This document shows, piece by piece, positions 61,315-63,761 of a DNA stretch of 63,761 nucleotides. The notes below the pieces were generated by a model. That model saw only the letters and a list, made by a program, of their open reading frames with translations, searched no databases and had not been told where the DNA came from. The position numbers were made by a program, and so were the translations under genes. This stretch comes from Muribaculaceae bacterium. Its GTDB lineage: Bacteria; Bacteroidota; Bacteroidia; Bacteroidales; Muribaculaceae. Position 1 is the stretch's first letter, and each line of letters opens with the position of its first letter. The DNA lies in assembly GCA_022509185.1 (NCBI GenBank), contig JAFLTS010000016.1, positions 1 to 63,761 on the forward strand, read 5' to 3'.

Positions 61315-63069
61315 ATGAAGTCAAGATTGATATTAGCATCAATAATGGCTTTAGTTACAATCCCGGCATTCTCTACTCGAGGGTGCCCGGATTTGTTAAA
61401 AGCCAATAATCCACTCTATAACGGCAAGATAAACACGGTGAATCTCAATGGGAAGACCTATAAGATAGGTGAAATCCACAATGCTCCGGCTCCCTCACGT
61501 GCCGGGGATGAAATACCTGATGTGATAACGAATGCTGAGGGTGAGACAAAATATTATAACAAGATCTCTTCCGGCACTTTCGTTTTCAACGACGAAATGT
61601 TTCAATACGTAGAGACATTCCCGGGCGTAGCAGTTTGGGGCGAGGATAATACGGTGTATTTACAGGACATCTTATCAACAGTTGCCACAGGTAACTATGT
61701 GAAGGGTGTGGTGGATGGTAATAAAATTACATGCGAGGCTAATCAGCTACTGGATTTTTATCCTGAAGAGGGATATGGTATCACCTTGGTGGTGCTCACC
61801 ACCAACATTAAGGATGATGTAGTGGATTTCTATTATGACCCGTCAATCACGGAATTCGAATATCTTCTCGATAGCAACGGGAAAATGACTTTGAACCTTC
61901 CGGGCAGGCAATTCGATGGGGAAACACCACCTCAATATGTTATCGGCATTTGCTATTCTGATGAGCCTGATAAATTCCTGGGCTTCAGTGATTACGTGCA
62001 GGAATGGAATTTCACTGACACAACAATCGTGGAGCTTCCTGAAAATGCTACCGTGGAAGAATACGTTTTCATCGATGAGTGGGATTATGCAAAACTTCTA
62101 GAGGTTGCCTATGTGGGCAATTCACTTTATATCCGGGGTTTTCTCAATGTACCGAAAGCAATAACGATCGAGGCTACGGTTGACGGCGACAAGGCCTATG
62201 TGGCTCAAAACGAATGTCTCGGAATCTACTACGATCAATATTATCTTTACACTAAGGTGATGTACGACAATCCGGACTTCGATGAAGACAAGGAATGGGA
62301 TGAGGACAATATGCCTTATCTATGGGCTCCGCCATCAGCTGTTTTCACTCTCGATATCGATAGGGAAAATAAAGTGATCTCAGCCAATGAAGACCATGTG
62401 TATCTTTCTTTCCAGCCTGACGAAGAAAGCTATGATAATATAGCTATGATTCTCGGAAAGTTTACTCTTAAATATCAGGGTACAGCCAACGGCACGCCTT
62501 CAAACCCCACAGGATTGAGATACGAAACAAAATGGATGCCATATCAAGGATACAACGACTTCTTCTTCAATCTAACCAATTATTCCACAGAAGGAAACCT
62601 TCTTGATGACGAAACCTTATTCTACAGAATTTTCATTAATGGGGATGAACTCATATTCGAAGAGGAAGTTGGAATCGACCTTCTCGACCGCGAAGTGATA
62701 ATGTATCAATATGTTCCGGGCCAACAAAGGTATATGAATTCATTGTTTGACAACAACACTGACATTACCCGAGTATTAGGAAACGAATATGACATAGGAA
62801 TTTACATAGACGGAGTATCTACCATAGGTGTGCAAAGCGTTTATTTTCACGATAATGTACTCACCTTTAGCGATATTGTGACCCTTGATGTGGAAACGGG
62901 TGAAACAACAACCGAATCCGGAGTGGAAACAATTACACTCGCTCCGGTGAAAAAAGTTGAATATTTCGACCTAACCGGAAAGAAAGTGTCACAACCAGGG
63001 AAAGGTATCTTCATTGTGAAAGAATTAAGAGAAGATGGAAAAATTACAACGCGCAAGATAGCTCGTTAA
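61315..63069 (+). CDS. Secreted protein with type IX-like C-terminal sorting tail (2)
   Basis: 584 residues with a signal peptide to about 20 (TIPAFS|TRG). The mature part is beta-rich and acidic, with repeated aromatic strands (VEEYVFIDEWDYAKLLEVAY, VGNSLYIRGFLNVPKA, VFTLDIDRENKVISANEDHV, PYQGYNDFFFNLTNY). The tail VKKVEYFDLTGKKVSQPGKG, then IFIVKELREDGKITTRKIA, fits a type IX-like C-terminal domain. Such proteins are frequent in Muribaculaceae; function unknown. A terminator hairpin lies 22 bp after the stop. Confidence 0.77.
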   Translation: MKSRLILASIMALVTIPAFSTRGCPDLLKANNPLYNGKINTVNLNGKTYKIGEIHNAPAPSRAGDEIPDVITNAEGETKYYNKISSGTFVFNDEMFQYVETFPGVAVWGEDNTVYLQDILSTVATGNYVKGVVDGNKITCEANQLLDFYPEEGYGITLVVLTTNIKDDVVDFYYDPSITEFEYLLDSNGKMTLNLPGRQFDGETPPQYVIGICYSDEPDKFLGFSDYVQEWNFTDTTIVELPENATVEEYVFIDEWDYAKLLEVAYVGNSLYIRGFLNVPKAITIEATVDGDKAYVAQNECLGIYYDQYYLYTKVMYDNPDFDEDKEWDEDNMPYLWAPPSAVFTLDIDRENKVISANEDHVYLSFQPDEESYDNIAMILGKFTLKYQGTANGTPSNPTGLRYETKWMPYQGYNDFFFNLTNYSTEGNLLDDETLFYRIFINGDELIFEEEVGIDLLDREVIMYQYVPGQQRYMNSLFDNNTDITRVLGNEYDIGIYIDGVSTIGVQSVYFHDNVLTFSDIVTLDVETGETTTESGVETITLAPVKKVEYFDLTGKKVSQPGKGIFIVKELREDGKITTRKIAR

Positions 63070-63090
63070 AAATTCCATTCAACTATCAAG

Positions 63091-63127
63091 AGGATGCAGT
63101 CTGTTCAGGATTCGCATCCTTTTATTT
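63091..63127 (+). terminator. Terminator after the CTD-protein pair
   Basis: The stem AGGATGC/GCATCCT with partial inner pairing is followed by TTTTATTTTG. Confidence 0.82.
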
Positions 63128-63291
63128 TGTTCGCTGTGGAGTTTTTTGGTGGTAACAGGGGTTAATATAGACATAAACCAGGGGAAGCTTAGGCGGAAAG
63201 GGACCGGTCCTGAGGGTATATATCTCGCATTAAAGAACGGCTTTAAGTATCTTCTCAAATATTAGTACAAAGGTGCCTTTCTTGCCCTAAC

Positions 63292-63492
63292 ATGAGCATT
63301 TACAAATTCCTTGCACTCAACCAAATTAAAGCCAAATATGAAGTCGATAAAGCTATCATCCAAGAGCTAAATCCTCAACTTTCAATCACTCTTTTCGGGT
63401 ACGAAAAACTCGACGACCAGCTTGGCAAGGAAGGAACCATAGATTTTTTTACTAATGAAATTAATTGCTTAAAGACAAAGTCTGATAAATAA
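63292..63492 (+). CDS. Small unidentified ORF
   Basis: 66 residues (MSIYKFLALNQIKAKYEVDK...). It is lysine- and glutamate-rich with no signal peptide or membrane helix, and I recognise no family. It lies between a terminator and a promoter, on the same strand as the methyltransferase start. Coding status is uncertain. Confidence 0.35.
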   Translation: MSIYKFLALNQIKAKYEVDKAIIQELNPQLSITLFGYEKLDDQLGKEGTIDFFTNEINCLKTKSDK

Positions 63493-63496
63493 TTCT

Positions 63497-63504
63497 TAAC
63501 TTTG
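63497..63504 (+). promoter_or_regulatory. -7 box before the hairpin RNA/methyltransferase gene
   Basis: TAACTTTG fits TAnnTTTG, with a predicted start near 63511. No clear TTTG -33 is present. Confidence 0.5.
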
Positions 63505-63576
63505 CAATTAGAGAAACATCATTCTGACAATAGCCAAAACATAAAAAGAAATACGGCGAAAGCCAACCCTATTTTT

Positions 63577-63643
63577 AGAACTTCCGTGTAGTCGCTTAAG
63601 GCATTGGTAAGCCGTCAGATGCTGCTCGGAAGTTCTTGTTTTA
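63577..63643 (+). ncRNA. Strong hairpin with T-rich tail: small RNA or leader attenuator
   Basis: A 10-bp perfect outer stem AGAACTTCCG (63577-63586)/CGGAAGTTCT (63627-63636) encloses an inner GCTTA/TAAGC hairpin and is followed by TGTTTTAT. It starts about 66 nt after the predicted transcript start and ends 40 bp before the methyltransferase ATG. It could be a terminator ending a roughly 130-nt small RNA, or an attenuator in the leader. Confidence 0.5.
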
Positions 63644-63682
63644 TAATGCTAATTCTTCTGGCCGATTAAAACAGCTTCCTAT

Positions 63683-63761
63683 ATGGCTTCACAACAATTT
63701 GACAGATTCAAATCAACTTTGAGCGTGCTTTTTATGCTTGATCAGGCAGATCTTGATTTCG
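63683..63761 (+). CDS. N-terminus of a probable Type III-like DNA methyltransferase (cut by window edge)
   Basis: An ATG at 63683 opens 26 codons up to the window end: MASQQFDRFKSTLSVLFMLD, then QADLDF. The pattern KFKSTL...LFMxDQADLDFG is what I know from N termini of Bacteroidetes adenine-specific DNA methyltransferases of Type III-like systems. The catalytic motifs lie beyond the window, so this is recognition from a short segment only. A preceding in-frame stop supports this start. Confidence 0.45.
   Translation, partial: MASQQFDRFKSTLSVLFMLDQADLDF

Overview
The window reads as chromosomal DNA of a gut Bacteroidales, most likely in or near Muribaculaceae. Support comes from Bacteroidetes -7 promoter boxes (TAnnTTTG), many lipoproteins, Mfa/Fim-type (type V) fimbrial genes, Bacteroidetes-restricted families (DUF3575, DUF3868, DUF2723, DUF4271, a CBS/ACT-like protein beside nadK), and two secreted proteins ending in type IX-like sorting tails. 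The genus is an inference.

Layout. 1-80: truncated small SRP RNA (minus). 229-2541: secreted (alpha/alpha)6 glycosidase (minus). 2542-2861: regulatory gap with a hairpin, a G9 tract and a 16-bp palindrome. 2862-19505: ten-gene fimbrial operon, made of a DUF3575 protein, a DUF3868/OmpA-like/TPR protein, an Mfa1-like shaft, an Mfa2-like anchor and six further lipoproteins, probably accessory or tip subunits. 19502-20931: nadK and a CBS/ACT-like protein (minus). 21157-32763: pdxJ, an ExbB-like gene, a DUF2723 membrane glycosyltransferase, a polysaccharide deacetylase, an NAD-dependent epimerase, DUF4271, hemD and a receiver/PEP-pyruvate-binding fusion. 32844-36511: tRNA-Ser(GCU), a TrmH methyltransferase (minus), a RelB/PIN toxin-antitoxin pair, and a PadR-PspC pair behind a perfect 16-bp inverted repeat. 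36687-40684: lysS, gpsA, pgi.

40790-49791 (minus) is the most interesting region. A compact run encodes a short BspA-like LRR protein, a CHASE2 membrane protein without output domain, a FecR-like secreted protein, a TPR-CHAT caspase-like protease with its own signal peptide, and a very long LRR protein; a DUF418 membrane protein follows, probably on its own promoter. All parts appear to lie in or outside the cell envelope, so I propose an envelope-facing sensor-protease system.

49987-57765: flavodoxin-like lipoprotein, Nudix hydrolase, CstA, GH2 glycosidase, and a cysE-cysK cysteine operon (minus). 58143-60356: a DUF1016 nuclease split near its domain boundary, containing two covarying palindromes, followed by 1 kb of decayed AT-rich DNA. 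60357-63069: two secreted proteins with C-terminal sorting-type tails. 63070-63761: a small ORF, a promoter followed by a strong hairpin, and the first 26 codons of a probable Type III-like DNA methyltransferase cut by the window edge.
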